This document shows, in pieces, positions 45,301 through 56,830 of a stretch of DNA of 64,000 nt. This DNA comes from Mytilus trossulus (lineage: Eukaryota > Mollusca > Bivalvia > Mytilida > Mytilidae). The translations under genes and the position numbers were made by a program. Location of the stretch: NCBI RefSeq assembly GCF_036588685.1, contig NC_086384.1, positions 14,708,195 through 14,772,194 of the forward strand. Reading direction: 5' to 3'. Below the pieces are notes generated by a model that ran no database searches, was not told the DNA's origin, and was given only the letters and a program-made list of their open reading frames with translations. Within the stretch, counting starts at the first letter, position 1, and every line of letters begins with the position of its first letter.

Positions 45301-46941
45301 TCTGATATTGAACGACATGTTCTGATTATTCTTCAACCATAACTTATAGAAAACTGATTTTTACTGTCTACAGTCCTTCACCTTTGTTTTACAACGAGGT
45401 TTACGTTCATAGTGTATAAGTAACTAACATTTTGGAATCGATATTTATTTATTTGAATCCGTCACCTTAAATGTCAATAAATAAATTGATGCAACAGATT
45501 TACTCATTTTGTAGGAAAATTATGTATTTATTTATAATCAAATGCAATTCTACGATCAACGATTCTTTTCAAACAAAATTAAGGTTTACTCTGCCACGCC
45601 CGTGTTGTTGTAATATTCAATTTATTGAAAAGCTGAATAGTCTATCATATTCAATAATAATTGATATTGATTGACCAAACAGTTATTCTAGGACTGGTGA
45701 AAACTGGTGAAAACTGGTGAAAACTGGTCACTTTGACATAAAATGAAAAACTCACAGAAAATGTAACCATAGGGATTTTTTATTTAATGCATTACGATTT
45801 TACAAAAGACAACCTCTGGCGAGATTCTTCCAGCTAATATGACGTTTAACAATAGAATTTTAATCCTTAATTACATAAAAGAGGGGCAAAATATACCAGA
45901 TCTAGACGGACAGTAAAACTCATAGATCGTAAATAAACTGACACCGCGATGGCTAAAAAGAAAAAGACAAACAGACAAATAATAATAATACACAAGGCAC
46001 AAAATCGAAAACTAAAGACTAAATTATTAAACCCTGTGATACATCCAACAGCAGTTCTACATTAAACCGATAAATGGACAACAAGGTACTAATGGTAATG
46101 TTGATATAAAAGAAATAGATATAAGAAGAAGTGGTATGAGTGCCACTGAGATAAGTCTCCATACAAGTCATAGTGTATAAAAGCTAACCAATAGAAATCA
46201 AATTACAGTCTTCAACACGAAGCCTCGGCTCACACCGATTAGCAAGCTATAAAGTGCACCAACACATTTCTAGTGTTAAACCATTCAAACAGGAAAAAAC
46301 AACGGTATAATCTATTAAATAAAAACGAGAATAAAAAAACACTTATAAACTGCATCAACAAATGGACCATGCTTCAAGGGGTAAATTCAGTAAATACATG
46401 TATCGCCCATTTCATGGAGAGCTTCCTGTATAAAACTGAAGTCCTGTACTCTTCTAATAGGTAGATGACAATTGTATTAATCATGTTTTGATTGATAAAT
46501 ACTAGAGAGAAAAAAACAGAATGCTGAATGTACCTTTTATTTTTACATAGGATTGAAAAGTGATTGGGTCATTACAGGAATTTCAAAGAGTGAATCTACA
46601 GTGTTTGTGAACAAAGCCAAGTGAATGCCTTAAAATGTCACATGACCCTAAGATTTTGTTATTTCAAAAGATCAGGCTACATTTGTACTTTCATGAATTA
46701 TATATGATATATTCCAATTTCTAAAGGTTAATCATGCATACATTTAACTCAAATCATAGATTAGTGTAAAGTCAATGGGATAATTTTTTACTGAATTTCC
46801 CTTTGAAATTTAAGTATTTATAGATCAATACAATATAGTACTAATTCAAACCTTACCGATAAAGAAGGAATTACAGAAGCTGTATATCATATAATAGAAT
46901 ACTAAATGAAACAATATTCCTTGATCACACCAATTAAACAT
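39186..46941 (-). CDS. Signal peptide + PRDM9-type SET + VWC-like protein, copy 2 (six exons)
   Basis: Coding exons on the minus strand are 46941-46857, 44276-44209, 42673-42482, 42269-41969, 40323-40153 and 39331-39186. Lengths and phases are exactly those of copy 1 (963 nt, 320 aa). The order is again leader, CYKC...HG segment, PR/SET domain and 12-cysteine VWC-like tail. SET motifs are intact (AGLGVFA, RYMNCAR, ELLVWYGDSYG), with GPYNG where copy 1 has GPYDG. All 12 tail cysteines are conserved. Introns hold insertions absent from copy 1: a fold-back element (~44388-44572), a repeat beside the exon 2 donor (43992-44197) and a retroelement tail (40456-40843). Equal exon lengths despite changed introns argue that both copies have been under coding constraint. 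The link between leader, SET and tail exons remains inferred. Confidence 0.68.
40153..40323 (-). CDS. Copy 2 exon 5: cysteine-rich exon
   Basis: 171 nt, phase 1 to 1, bounded by CACAG|AACCAA and ACAAAG|GTACGT. Seven cysteines in the same places as copy 1. The open frame extends upstream of the acceptor to an ATG at 40348, but copy 1 has no homologous ATG there. Confidence 0.78.
40456..40843 (+). mobile_element. Internally deleted family A retroelement tail
   Basis: Carries the RT-tail DNA (GTGAACTTTCCATT, CATACGGGGAATAAATCTCCC) but jumps from GGTTGACCGTTATGGA to GCACCTGAGATCACC, losing ~170 bp present at 25303-25842. Lies in the copy 2 exon 4-5 intron, antisense to the gene. Confidence 0.7.
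41390..41882 (+). repeat. Family D fragment followed by family C fragment
   Basis: CATAAAACCAAATTCAACTC to TATAATATTGTTGCTTTT (41390-41650), then GTTGACCTTCGGCTGTTATC to CATTCTCAATTTTG (41805-41880). Confidence 0.55.
41969..42269 (-). CDS. Copy 2 exon 4: C-terminal half of PR/SET domain
   Basis: 301 nt, phase 0 to 1, bounded by TTTAG|GTCGC and AAAAG|GTTAGT. It carries LRYMNCAR, YEIYYVTNQCIKPG and ELLVWYGDSYG as in copy 1. The conserved donor at the same position supports splicing onward rather than termination. Confidence 0.88.
42482..42673 (-). CDS. Copy 2 exon 3: N-terminal half of PR/SET domain
   Basis: 192 nt, phase 0 to 0, bounded by TTTAG|ACCATG and TTTCTG|GTGATT. 56 of 64 residues match copy 1. 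AGLGVFA is intact, and GPYNG keeps the Tyr but replaces the acidic residue found in copy 1 (GPYDG) and PRDM9 (GPYEG). Confidence 0.88.
43992..44197 (+). mobile_element. Family D insertion beside the copy 2 exon 2 donor
   Basis: CTACTA flanks the insert (43986-43991, 44198-44203), a likely 6 bp target duplication. Copy 1 has the uninterrupted site (about 33130-33142). The insert starts a few bases into the intron from the donor at 44207-44208. Confidence 0.75.
44209..44276 (-). CDS. Copy 2 exon 2: zinc-knuckle-like exon
   Basis: 68 nt, phase 1 to 0, same splice sites as copy 1. Only silent differences from copy 1, so the peptide (CYKC...HG) is identical. A dispersed repeat begins a few bases inside the downstream intron. 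Confidence 0.75.
44388..44572. mobile_element. Fold-back element in copy 2 intron 1
   Basis: Two ~85 bp arms (TATTGAACCATAAAACTA.. and ..AGTTTTATGGTTCAATA) around ATAATCCGCGAAGCGGATTAT. Absent from the matching intron of copy 1. Confidence 0.8.
45695..45727. repeat. 3 x 11 bp microrepeat
   Basis: GGTGAAAACT repeated three times at 11 bp spacing in copy 2 intron 1. Confidence 0.85.
45887..46300. repeat. Family A (reverse) then family B (forward) fragments
   Basis: AAACTCATAGATCGTAAAT to CGAAAACTAAAGACTAA (45887-46040, family A reverse); GAAGAAGTGGTATGAGTGCC to CGGCTCACACC (46110-46300, family B). Confidence 0.65.
46857..46941 (-). CDS. Copy 2 exon 1: signal-peptide exon
   Basis: 28 aa starting MFNWCDQGILFHLVFYYMIY, a short hydrophobic leader, ending in phase 1 at the donor TATCG|GTAAGG. 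An in-frame ATG lies 102 nt upstream (47041-47043), but copy 1 has no matching start, so the downstream ATG is preferred. Confidence 0.6.
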
Positions 46942-47049
46942 ATTAGTACCAATCACTTTCAACGCACAGTATTTCATGAGATAACAATTGTCGTTTGTTT
47001 CAGACAAACATCTACTTATATCTATAAACGTTTTTATAAGCAATAAGCA

Positions 47050-48265
47050 ATAGGCTAAAAAAAAAAGCTGCAGATGTCACACTTTATCTTACCATTAATG
47101 TATATCATTGTTTAATCAACCGTATTGGATAAATTTATTTACCTTAATGTTAGATGATGACACAAAACTAAATTGGAAGTTTTATGTAAAATTGAAAAAA
47201 AACCACAACAAGCTGTTTAATGTAATACAAAAATCTAATAATTAATTTAAGTTCACACGAGTCATGTGCATATGATGTCTTAAATGCACTTACTATCAAA
47301 TGGGATACAACAGGTATTTGTATTAGAATAAAAAAAGAAGGAAAAAATCTTTAAAAAACAACGTTGAAAAATTGTCGAACGGAATGGATTTTTTCTTTAA
47401 AATCGTCAGTAAATCATGGAGTATATACATGATCTATAATTGTTGCTTTTCTAGTATTAAATATTTTAGAATTTTAAAAACAAAAACGCGTTTTATTTTA
47501 AATGTTGCGTTTTAAGTAAGAAAATTGAAAGCGAAACATATATCAGTAATTGATCAAAATAGGGAGCAATGTTTTGAAATTAAACCAATAATAACCATTT
47601 CCCTGAGGTAATATAGTAGTACTCACTGAATTTATGATTAAACAATTTGAGAAAGGTATGAGTTATTTCCTGTACCAGGTCAGGAAAATTGCAGTTGCTT
47701 TCTCATAGTTTGTGTCTATGTGTGTTGCATTGTCTTTTGGTTTTATTCTTACACTTACTCTTATAGTTGATGTGTTTCCCTCGGATTTCGTTTGACTCGT
47801 ATTTGTTTTCTTCAATCGATTTATGACTTCCTAATCGCGGTTTACACTGGTGACCTTATGTATGCGAGTACTGAAGTGTTAACTATAGCTACTGAGCTGA
47901 TGATGAGATTTAGGACAAACAATACAGCCGTAGTCGTGACGACCCAGGTCAAGCAAAATATTAACATATGTATTTACGTTTAACGAATAAATATACCTTT
48001 TGAACCGAATTACTGTTCCAAATTTTACTCGATGGTTGTATTTAATGGGTTTTTTTTATGGAAAATTGCATATTTAAATTAACTTTTTATCTGATTATTG
48101 CGAATATGTCATGTATATGTTTATTTGTTTCACCTGAGTTATTTTATTCCAGCAAGCGATCTTTTGTGTTACTGTTTTTGTTTTCAGAGAACTTTTTGGA
48201 AGGGTGATAATCCTGTCAGCAGTTTATGTAAGACGTGTAATATATAGCTTTTTATAGTTGACTTT
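47050..48265. other. Upstream flank of gene copy 2; family D fragment
   Basis: No gene seen. 47640-47860 matches family D (CCAGGTCAGGAAAATTGCAG, GATGTGTTTCCCTCGGATT). Any promoter of copy 2 would lie near 47050-47200, but I see no decisive motif. Confidence 0.5.
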
Positions 48266-48269
48266 GCGT

Positions 48270-48455
48270 TATAAACTTTGCTCATTGTTGGAGGCCGTCC
48301 GGTTACCTATAGTTGTTAAATTCTGTGTCATTTGTTCTCTTTTGGAGAGTTGTCACATTGGCAATCATGTATGAGTAAGGACAAATATTAAAAAAAAGAA
48401 GATGTGTTATGAGTGTCAATGAGACAACTTTACATCCAAGTCACAATGTATAGAA
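48270..48455. repeat. Two family B fragments, head to head
   Basis: Reverse fragment (GAGAGTTGTCACATTGGCAA, to 48375) and forward fragment (GAAGATGTGTTATGAGTGTC, from 48385), together an imperfect inverted repeat. Confidence 0.65.
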
Positions 48456-48995
48456 AATAAGTACACATACACACATTATGAATCATTCTGAGGGAGAATC
48501 ATTTGATTAAGAATAAAAATGTCATTCGTTGTTAACCTTTACTTTATACACATTACCAACAACAACAAATAATTAATTATGGTCTCATTAAAAAAAATAT
48601 AGTATAACACACAATATCATAAATAGTCATGAGAGCCATAGGAACACATGTTTATGACATAGATAACATATATCAACATATCTAGCATAAAACATCATGT
48701 TATATTAGAAACCTTTTAATATTTTATTTGTAATCAGACGATTACAAATCAAAATATTATATACAGGCATTACGAGTATAAAATACACGTTTACTTTAAA
48801 AGTACTTCATGGCAGATTGTTGCTGTGAAATAGTAAATTGTATCGTCATTACACATAAATTAGATTTGTTCCTAACTACACACAACATTAAATAAACTGT
48901 TCGCAAATTTTAATAGTCTGCATATTCTAACAACACATATTTTCATCTACAATTACATCTTAAAATAATTTTAAGTGTCCCCTAGGTCCTAAATT

Positions 48996-49186
48996 TTATA
49001 TAGTTACTTGATCCTGTACACTATACACTATTGTTCGCAAGCCTTCGTCAAATTTACCCTTATCAAACAGTAACTGTTCCAGTTCAGTATTAAATCCACG
49101 CGGAATTGCTATCCTAGAACAGAAAGAACAACACGATGAAAGTGAAGGCCGTTTCTTCTCAGCAATATATCCCGCATAGCCAAGCA
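48996..49186 (-). CDS. Small-gene copy 1, coding exon 2
   Basis: Begins after TTCCAG. Contains a cysteine cluster (SSCCSFC) not shared with copy 3, and ends DQVTI-stop. Confidence 0.78.
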
Positions 49187-49724
49187 CTGGAAAGATAGAA
49201 AACAAATAAAGAGTAAATACACCCCTTATAGGTATATGTTTTCAAAACTAAGGTGATCTTTAATCATCATTGAAAGCAACTGAATAAAGTAAAAACTCGT
49301 TAACCCATCTTAATATACGAATCCATGTAAAGCACCAAGGAGATGCCCACGATATTAAAAGTGTATCCTGTTGCTCATAAATTACCCGCTGTGAACTTTT
49401 GTATAAGATTAAATAACTTTATATTCGATTCCTTCTTTATTACTTTTGATGGTTTAACTTATAATATATTATGATATATGTATCCAATATATGGTCGTTT
49501 GTTTAAAAATATTTTTAAATAATTCACAAAGAGGCAAAAAGTATTTGTAGAAAGACGTAGACATGTGGATCATATAAACGATATTTACCAGACGGAAGTT
49601 GAAAACTACCTGCCTTAGGTAGCATGCCATTAATTCTGTTGTAATCTGGATCTTTGAAATGGATTATATATTCCGGATCTGGCATTCCAGAAAATACACA
49701 CAATGTTATTTTCATATATTTCAT
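48996..49724 (-). CDS. Small SG-x-x-DPEY / LGYxGY protein, copy 1
   Basis: Coding exons are 49724-49589 (136 nt) and 49186-48996 (191 nt), giving 108 aa. The phase 1 intron has donor TCTG|GTAAAT and acceptor TTCCAG|TGCTTG. Exon 1 holds TLCVFSGMPDPEY and ends LPS. Exon 2 opens LGYAGYI, then has IPRGFNTELEQLLFDKG. A splice acceptor sits two bases before the ATG, so a 5' noncoding exon is expected, probably near 50770. There is no clear signal peptide or membrane segment. From memory, proteins of unknown function with a SGRxNPxW...LGYxGF pattern occur widely, and this may be a relative. I assign no function. Confidence 0.78.
49589..49724 (-). CDS. Small-gene copy 1, coding exon 1
   Basis: 45 codons plus one base, starting MKYMKITLCVF. 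An in-frame ATG at codon 4 is a possible alternative start. Confidence 0.75.
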
Positions 49725-50009
49725 TGCTGAAGAAAAAGGATATGATCTGAATTATTTTTGCAAATAAAAGAGTATATCCTAATGTAGTTGCAAATATATA
49801 AAATATTTGTAAGATTGTAACATATATGTAGAACAATTTAAAATCAACAGCAATATGATACCACATAAAGTCGGAAAATCTTATTTTTAATATAATTAGA
49901 TATTCTACGAATAATATATCAGCTTAAGTATTCGGTATTCGAATTGTAGTTCATAAATTCAAGAGCAATGGCACTCTCTTTGAAACATAATGTTGGAGTT
50001 GTTTCCTGA

Positions 50010-50120
50010 CAATGGTCTGAGCCGTACGGTGACCTATAATTGTTAAAGTTTGTGTCATTTTGGTCTTTTGGATAGTTGTCTCATTGGCAATCATACCACA
50101 TCTTCTTTTTTATATTGAAG
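50010..50120 (-). repeat. Family B fragment
   Basis: GATAGTTGTCTCATTGGCAA and ACCACATCTTC, reverse orientation, in the 5' intron of small-gene copy 1. Confidence 0.65.
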
Positions 50121-50769
50121 TGAAATTGCATTTGTTATCATTTTTTTTCAAATTCTAATTTTAACACATTACAATAATCTGTCTTACACTAAATACTATT
50201 TTACAATGTGCTAAATACAACATTAGTCTAAGTGTCAATGTATATTAGTTATCCTTTATCCACGGAGAATATTTAATACAATATATATTAATGAAACATT
50301 ACATATTTTAATAATATGAATAAAAGTAATTATCAAGTAAATCCGTATATTGTATAAATCTGAATTTTTGTAGTTATCAATGATTCTGATAACGAAAAAA
50401 ATATGAATTTAGAAAGAATCGGTAATTAATTTTATGCGTTTCAGCACAAATACCAATAATAAATTAAAAAAAAAAGAATGTAAAAGTAGTATATAAACTT
50501 GTAGATATGATAGATGTGAACGAACCTAAAGTAATGACATATTCATCTTTGAAATGTTCCTTTCATCAATGTTATACACCACTACTAATGTATCATCATA
50601 TTTACTATATCTTTTGACAAAACACAACTGCTAAAATGTTTGAAGAATATACAAAAACTTGACTATATCTTCATTTATATATTCATTTACTAAGTAATTT
50701 CATATATATAAATATAATAAAAATAACATTAATATCGATAACATCTAAAAATACATTTGTACTACATAC

Positions 50770-50825
50770 CCAGTACAGTTCAATATGCTGAAGGCAGGTT
50801 AACAATGTAAGTCTCAAAATGTAAA
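50770..50825 (-). other. Putative 5' noncoding exon, small-gene copy 1
   Basis: Similar to 60655-60710 and 56184-56235 around the CATTTTGAGAC/CACTTTGAGAC block. The donor here (ACTGG|GTATGT) is less certain than in the other copies. Confidence 0.35.
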
Positions 50826-50883
50826 ATATCTATTTTTCTAGATTTCTTCGACAGTTATCTTTCGTAGAATATAAACTTCAACT

Positions 50884-51278
50884 AGACTCGGACTTCTCTT
50901 AAACTGAATTTTAATGTGCGTATTGTTGTGTGATTGTTTTTTCTACATTAGCTACAAGTATAGGAGGAGGGTTGACATCTCAAAAACATGTTAAACCCCG
51001 CCGCTTTTGGCGCTTGTCCCAATTCAGGAGCATCTGGCCTTTGTTAGTTTTGTATGATTTTTAATCTAGGTTTCTTGGGTTTAATTCGGAATAAGTATGA
51101 CGTCCATTATCACTGAACTAGTATACATATTTATTTAGGGGGCATCTGAAGGACGCCTCCGGGTGTAGGAGTTTATTGCTGCATTGATGACCCATTGGTG
51201 GGCTTCGGCTATTGTCTGCTCTATGGTCGTGTTGTTGTCTCATTGACACATTCCCCATTTCCATTCTCAATTTTATTA
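50884..51278 (+). repeat. Family C dispersed repeat
   Basis: ACTCGGACTTCTCTTAAACTG through CATTTCCATTCTCAATTTTA; ~400 bp partner of 15800-16205. Confidence 0.8.
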
Positions 51279-51279
51279 A

Positions 51280-52425
51280 ATGCTATCATATTGAAGATAG
51301 TCTCACGAACAAAGGCATAATTAGTGAAATGTTGATTGGGATAATGCATTCATTTGACGTTTAGTAGGAGATATTTGTATGTATATTTTATTAAAAATGT
51401 TAATTTGACAAAAAAGAGAGGCAGAATATTACAAAGGCACAATCAAACTCATCATTTAGAGTACCAAGTTCGTCTTAAAAATGAAAAACGAAGTGCGCAA
51501 ATGCGTAGTATTGTGAATAATCCGTGATAGTTAGATTTAATTAATGTGTTTTGGTTAATGAAAGTTGTCAATATTGGGATGTTCGACTTCTCTATAATAT
51601 GGAAGTCAATGTTTTGTATATTCCATTACAAATAGATTCAAAATATCAATTGGGAAAATTACAGATCATCCAACTATACTGGTATCTGAGGAATATTTCT
51701 TCAAATTGTCAGATACAGTTTGAACGGCATCCGGAACACTCCAAACTACGCCTTTGAGTACAACGAAGTATGCGACAAAACTCGTGAAAGGGTATCTTTC
51801 CAATTAAAAGGACCTTACAAATACATTTTTTCTAGGTTCACTTCAACCATTTTTTTAATTTGTTTTAGACAAAGTATGAAGGCTAACAGTTTTTCAATTC
51901 CATTTTTTTAATAAGCTTTGAGAGATGTTTTCGGCTATCCAAATATGATAATGATTGACTATCCCTTCTGTATTGTTCGCCCCTCGGTTTGTTTTCGTTA
52001 TTGTTGGAACTCTTTCTATGCTTATACTTTACATCATTGCGCTCTAAATGTGTCTTATGTGGAGAAGTATCTATATACCCTTTAACGCCTTAGATCGCTC
52101 CCGGTGATTTGTGGATTTCGTGTCACTCAGTGTTTGATCTTCAATGTTATCGTTTTATATACATACTGTTTTATCATTTGATCGTTTAATTTTTTTTTTT
52201 GCCATTTCATTGGCGATATTGTCAGTGATTTTGTTTGTCCAACGAATGAACTTAAATGTCCTTTAGTACATTTTTTCTATACAATTGTTTTCACAAGTTC
52301 GTCATAAGAACGCATCAGCAGTCCGATGTTGGATTTAAAAATCATACTCGTAAACTATTTCAATCCATCAATCATATTTTGCCTCTAAATTTGTTTAAAA
52401 GCCAGCTTGAAGCACAATGATAACA
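51280..52425. other. Intergenic, no gene seen
   Basis: Two overlapping ~65-codon plus-strand frames (51551-51757, 51720-51911) show no recognisable domain. A family A fragment is suggested at 51415-51490. Confidence 0.4.
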
Positions 52426-52427
52426 GA

Positions 52428-52650
52428 GGGGTGAAATATACCAGAGGCAAAGTCAAACTCATAGAACGAAAACAAACTGACAATGCTATGGCTACAAATG
52501 AAAAAGACAAACAGACAAATAATAGTACACATGTCACAAAATAGAAAACTAAAGACTAAGCAACACGAACCCCACTAAACACTGCAGAGTGATCTCAGGT
52601 GCTCCGGAATGGTAAGCCGATCCTGCTCCTCATGTGGCACCCGTCGTGTG
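52428..52650 (-). repeat. Family A dispersed repeat
   Basis: GAAATATACCAGAGGCAAAG through GATCTCAGGTGCTCCGGAA and GGCACCCGTCGTGTGG. Confidence 0.7.
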
Positions 52651-53564
52651 GCCCATGTTATTACTTTGTGATTATGTTGCTCATGATAACTACAGTCATG
52701 AAAATGACGACCGTTAAGATAATTATAGAAACGTTTGACCGAAGTCACATCAATTTTAAAAATCATTAATACTTATTTGCTACGTATGTATTAGCAAAAC
52801 ATAATCCCTCCCAAACATCGAAATGGAAAAGAAGCCGTTTGATTAAAGTTTCAAAATTTCTTAATATGACTGTTTGAATAAGTGTTGATTTACATGGTGG
52901 GATATGAACGCATTGCAGGAAACTTTTTAATCAATCCAATTTCTTTTTTTTTAATTATGATTATAAACGTGGTAATATATTCAATTCCCTAGTAAAAAAG
53001 GTATCAAATTAGAATATCTGTTATGATATTATTTGAAGAAATGTATACCTTAAGCCATCCTATGCTAAAAAAAATGCAAAAACATTTGAATTATAATAAT
53101 CTATTTAATAAAGTAAGTCAAGACTCCTATATAACGAAAGAAAAATAGTAAATAAATGCTGAATAAAAATATAATAATAACATAAATGGAAGTAACAGTG
53201 AATAACAGCAGGTCAACAAATTATTTCACTTTCGAAAAATAGAAAACTATAAATTTCTATATAAAACACTCACTTGGTACGTTAAAACATATTAAGATAA
53301 GACGATATCAGACACTATTGCTCACACAATCACTACATATGAACTTCGATGGATAGGATGTCACATGTTTAATCAACCCACAACTCTTCATTGTATATAT
53401 AGGTAAAAAGTACCCATCACTGTATACTTGAATGAAGAAAAAAAACATTGGAAATTATTTTCAAAACATATCGAAAGATCATGGTTAACCAAAATGTCAA
53501 CAGTTTATATACTTTGAATCAATGAACATTGAATGTGTCCTATAAACTCTGCGATCATTTCAGA

Positions 53565-53746
53565 TCACGAATTCAGTGCACCAAATACTCGTGTCCTCAA
53601 TGTGTCACCAAACGGGCCTTTGTTAAACAGCATTTTTTCCAGTTCTGGATTAAATCGACATGGAACTTCTAAGGAAGAATAACACGGTGAAATGTTAGAT
53701 TTGCCCGTGACCAGGATGTTAATTATATATCCTTGATATCCAAGCA
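53565..53746 (-). CDS. Small-gene copy 2, coding exon 2
   Basis: Starts LGYQGYIINILV and ends GALNS-stop; homologous to the other second exons. Confidence 0.78.
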
Positions 53747-55408
53747 CTGAAAAAGAGAGATAATATACAGTTAATAGTACACGGATGAAACAACTCATAA
53801 AGAAGAAAGAAAAAAGAAATCTAGCAGTGAAAATTGATACCATGAGTCAGAAGAGCATTCGTTAAAGAACAAAATAAGCTAACAATATTTATGGTTATGG
53901 ATCTCTATATGTTGTTGTAATTTTGGAAATGAATGAGTCGGACTTTTACCTTTTTTTGCATTGGTATTAGTTTGGGTTTCAAGTTGGAAGAAAAAAAAAC
54001 TATAAACTACATACATTTGGTTAAATAACACTTTATGGACTATTGAAGTCTAAATATTAAAATGTTTTACCCAGTATCGAAGATAAAGCAAAAAGGAGCC
54101 CGAACATTTGACAAATATTCCAAACCTCACCTAAGTACATCCTTAAAATACCAGGCTAATAATAAATAACGCCACTTTGCGATTCGTTTTCATAAGATTC
54201 AGCAATGACACTCAAATCGTAAAAAATGTCAACGCAAATTCAAGTAGAAGTAGTAAGACGTTGATGAACATTACATTTGAGCATTAAAAAAGGTTATAGT
54301 TTTGTCTCTTTGACAAATTCCCCTTTTCCATTCTTAATTTTATACTAAATTCAGCAATCGTTACCTATGATAGACACATCTTGCTCAGCGTTTGAAATAT
54401 TTTCATATTAACTGTAAATCAGCAGAAAATGAACAGATAATGAACATACCACTGGTATTTCATGTAAGCACAAATGTGTTTACTTCTTTGTTGATAATAA
54501 ACTCACTATCTGAAAGTACAACTACACAAATGTGCCTACTTTTTGTTCAATAATACTGTCGATTCATTTATTCTAGCGGGTACCAATTTTCGTGAATTGA
54601 GAAAAACTTGCATATTCGTAAAGATTTAAATTCGTGATTTTGGAATAGTTTGTATACATTCCTTTCAAAAATTTGTAATTCCTTGAACATTAAAATCAGT
54701 GGTTTCCCTGTTAATATGGAATCCACGAAAATTAGTATCCATGGCAACGAATATTAATGAATCCACAGTACATTCAATAGAAAAACGTACACCTACAGAG
54801 CTTGCATGTTATAATTCAGAGCATATTGAAAAAAAACACGCATAATCCACAATTTTTCTGCTAAGGCAAAACGCCTGTACCAAGTCTGGAGTATGAAAGT
54901 TGTTCTACATTCATCATTTGACATGTTTGGGCTTTTGATTTTTCCATTTGATCATGGACTTTTACTTTTTGAATTTTTTACGGAGTTACGTATTTTTGTG
55001 ATTTACCTTTTAAACATACTACAACGTCAATGTATATGTTTTTTACATATATTTCTCCGTATTTTTGATTTTCGTTTTGAACAAACTACAATGAGAGTTC
55101 ATATATTTTCCTGCATAGATTTCTCCGTATTTTTGTGATTTTACTTTTGACCATACTACAATGGCAGTACATATATTTTTCTACATAGATATCTTCGTAA
55201 GAGGGGAGAAAGATACAAAAGGTACATTCAAACCCATTAGTCGAAAACAAACTGACAACGCTATGGTTAAAAATAACTTACCTGACGGAAGTTGTAAACT
55301 CCCCGGCTTTGGTAATGCTGCTTTAATTGTTTCGAAATCTGGATCATTGCGTTCAATCTTATATTCAGGATTTCGCCTTCCAGAAAACACGCATAATGTT
55401 ACATTCAT
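53565..55408 (-). CDS. Small SG-x-x-NPEY / LGYxGY protein, copy 2
   Basis: Coding exons are 55408-55282 (127 nt) and 53746-53565 (182 nt), giving 102 aa, with the same phase 1 intron as its neighbours (TCAG|GTAAGT, TTTCAG|TGCTTG). Exon 1 has TLCVFSGRRNPEY and lacks the first three residues of the paralogues. Exon 2 has LGYQGYI and FNPELEKMLFNKG. A repeat fragment begins within about 10 nt of the donor, inside the intron. A noncoding first exon is suggested at 56184 and above (CCGAG|GTAAGA), with an acceptor (TTTTAG|AAATATG) just before the ATG. Function unknown. Confidence 0.78.
54298..54345 (+). repeat. Family C terminal fragment
   Basis: TCTTTGACAAATTCCCC and CATTCTTAATTTTA in the coding intron of small-gene copy 2. 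Confidence 0.5.
54554..54770. mobile_element. MITE-like element, TACTGT[CG]GATTCATT ends
   Basis: Left end TACTGTCGATTCATT, right end AATGAATCCACAGTA. Internal AATTTTCGTG / CACGAAAATT words; from memory this is a common bivalve element. Confidence 0.75.
54855..55275. repeat. Family D start, ~68 bp tandem repeat, family A end
   Basis: Family D words (TGTACCAAGTCTGGAGTATG) at 54870-54990. Three ~68 bp units follow with ACTACAA at about 55018, 55086 and 55155. A reverse 77 bp family A end (55199-55275) abuts the exon 1 donor of small-gene copy 2. Confidence 0.65.
55282..55408 (-). CDS. Small-gene copy 2, coding exon 1
   Basis: 42 codons plus one base, starting MNVTLCVF and ending LPS at the donor GTAAGT. 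Confidence 0.78.
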
Positions 55409-56183
55409 ATTTCTAAAACAATTACATGATTTTATATGGTCTGAAATAATCGTTCGGCGGTTTGTTTTGCTAGATGCTTTCGTTTTTTCTTTCTCGAATA
55501 TTACCCAATATTGTTTATCGTGTTTATTTAACTGACAAATTTAAAATATAAAAGTGGCATCTTCTAGATTTAGGAAATAAACTTTAAACCATTCAGTTGA
55601 TGCAGATCCATGTTTTACAATTATTGTTTCAGAAAGACCTGATATAGACGACACATGACAACTATGATGCTGTAGTATTTTAGAGATTGAAACAGTTAAT
55701 CAAATGCGTATGAAAATAGATGATTCACAATTTAAATAATTGGGAAAATGTATGACTTATTCTTTTCATTTGAACTTGAATAAAGCCTGTACAATTCATT
55801 TTGTAAAATGATATTTATTAAATGCCTGTGGAAATATAAACAAAGCTGAATATATTAATGTAGCTTTAACAAAAAGCACAAACGTACGAATCGGGCAGTA
55901 ATGTTTAACTGATCATGTTGAGAATGTATCATGTATATTGATGTTTTTTAACCTTTGAAATGCTCCCTTCGTTTACTGATTGCACCACTATTTGTCATAT
56001 ATTATAAACTATTTTAATATTCTTACATTTTAGTATTGTGCATCTAGTTAGAGAAACACAAACTCTTGAATAGTATGAAATAATAAACAAAAGTCCACAA
56101 AATCCACATTAATAACATTCATACTTTATCAATGTAAGAATTGAAAGGGAAATTAATATCGACAAAATCTAATAATATCTTAC

Positions 56184-56235
56184 CTCGGTTTCACCTCATG
56201 GAAAGTAAACAATGATCGTCTCAAAGTGTATAACT
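56184..56235 (-). other. Putative 5' noncoding exon, small-gene copy 2
   Basis: Donor CCGAG|GTAAGA. The block CACTTTGAGACGATC is shared with copy 3. The upstream limit is not defined. Confidence 0.45.
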
Positions 56236-56317
56236 GTATTTATAGATTTTCTGTATTATGCTTGGTTGCGGAACTATCATATGAACTATTCTAGCTAACT
56301 TTTAAACTCAAATATAT

Positions 56318-56830
56318 ATATATAAAAAAAGAAGATGTGGTATGATTGCCAATGAGACAACTGTCCACCAGAGACCAACATGACACAGACATTAACAACT
56401 ATAGGTCACCGTACGGCTTTCAACTATGAGCAAAGCCCATATACCGCATATTCAGCTACAAAAGGCCCCGATAAGACAATGTAAAACGATTCAAACGAGA
56501 AAACTAACGGCCTTATTTTTATATTAAAAAAAATGAACGAAAAACAAATATGTAACACTTAAAGAAACAACAACCACTGAACTACTGGCCCCTGACTCGG
56601 GACAGTCACATACATAAAAAATGTGGCGGGGTTAAACATGTAAGCGGGATCCCAACCCTCCCCTAACCTGGGACAGTGGTATTACAGTACAACATAAGAA
56701 CGAACTATAAAAATCAGTTAAAAAGGCTTAACTCAGCAGATGAACAAAAATGGACGTGGCCGGGTACTTGTAGATCCCGACACAAAAAGACACAATAAAC
56801 AGATCTGAGAGTTCTCGTATATGCCGACTT
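56318..56830 (+). repeat. ~500 bp family B-type repeat
   Basis: Begins AAAGAAGATGTGGTATGATTGCC and runs to CAGATCTGAGAGTTCTCG. Close match to 58908-59420. Confidence 0.8.
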
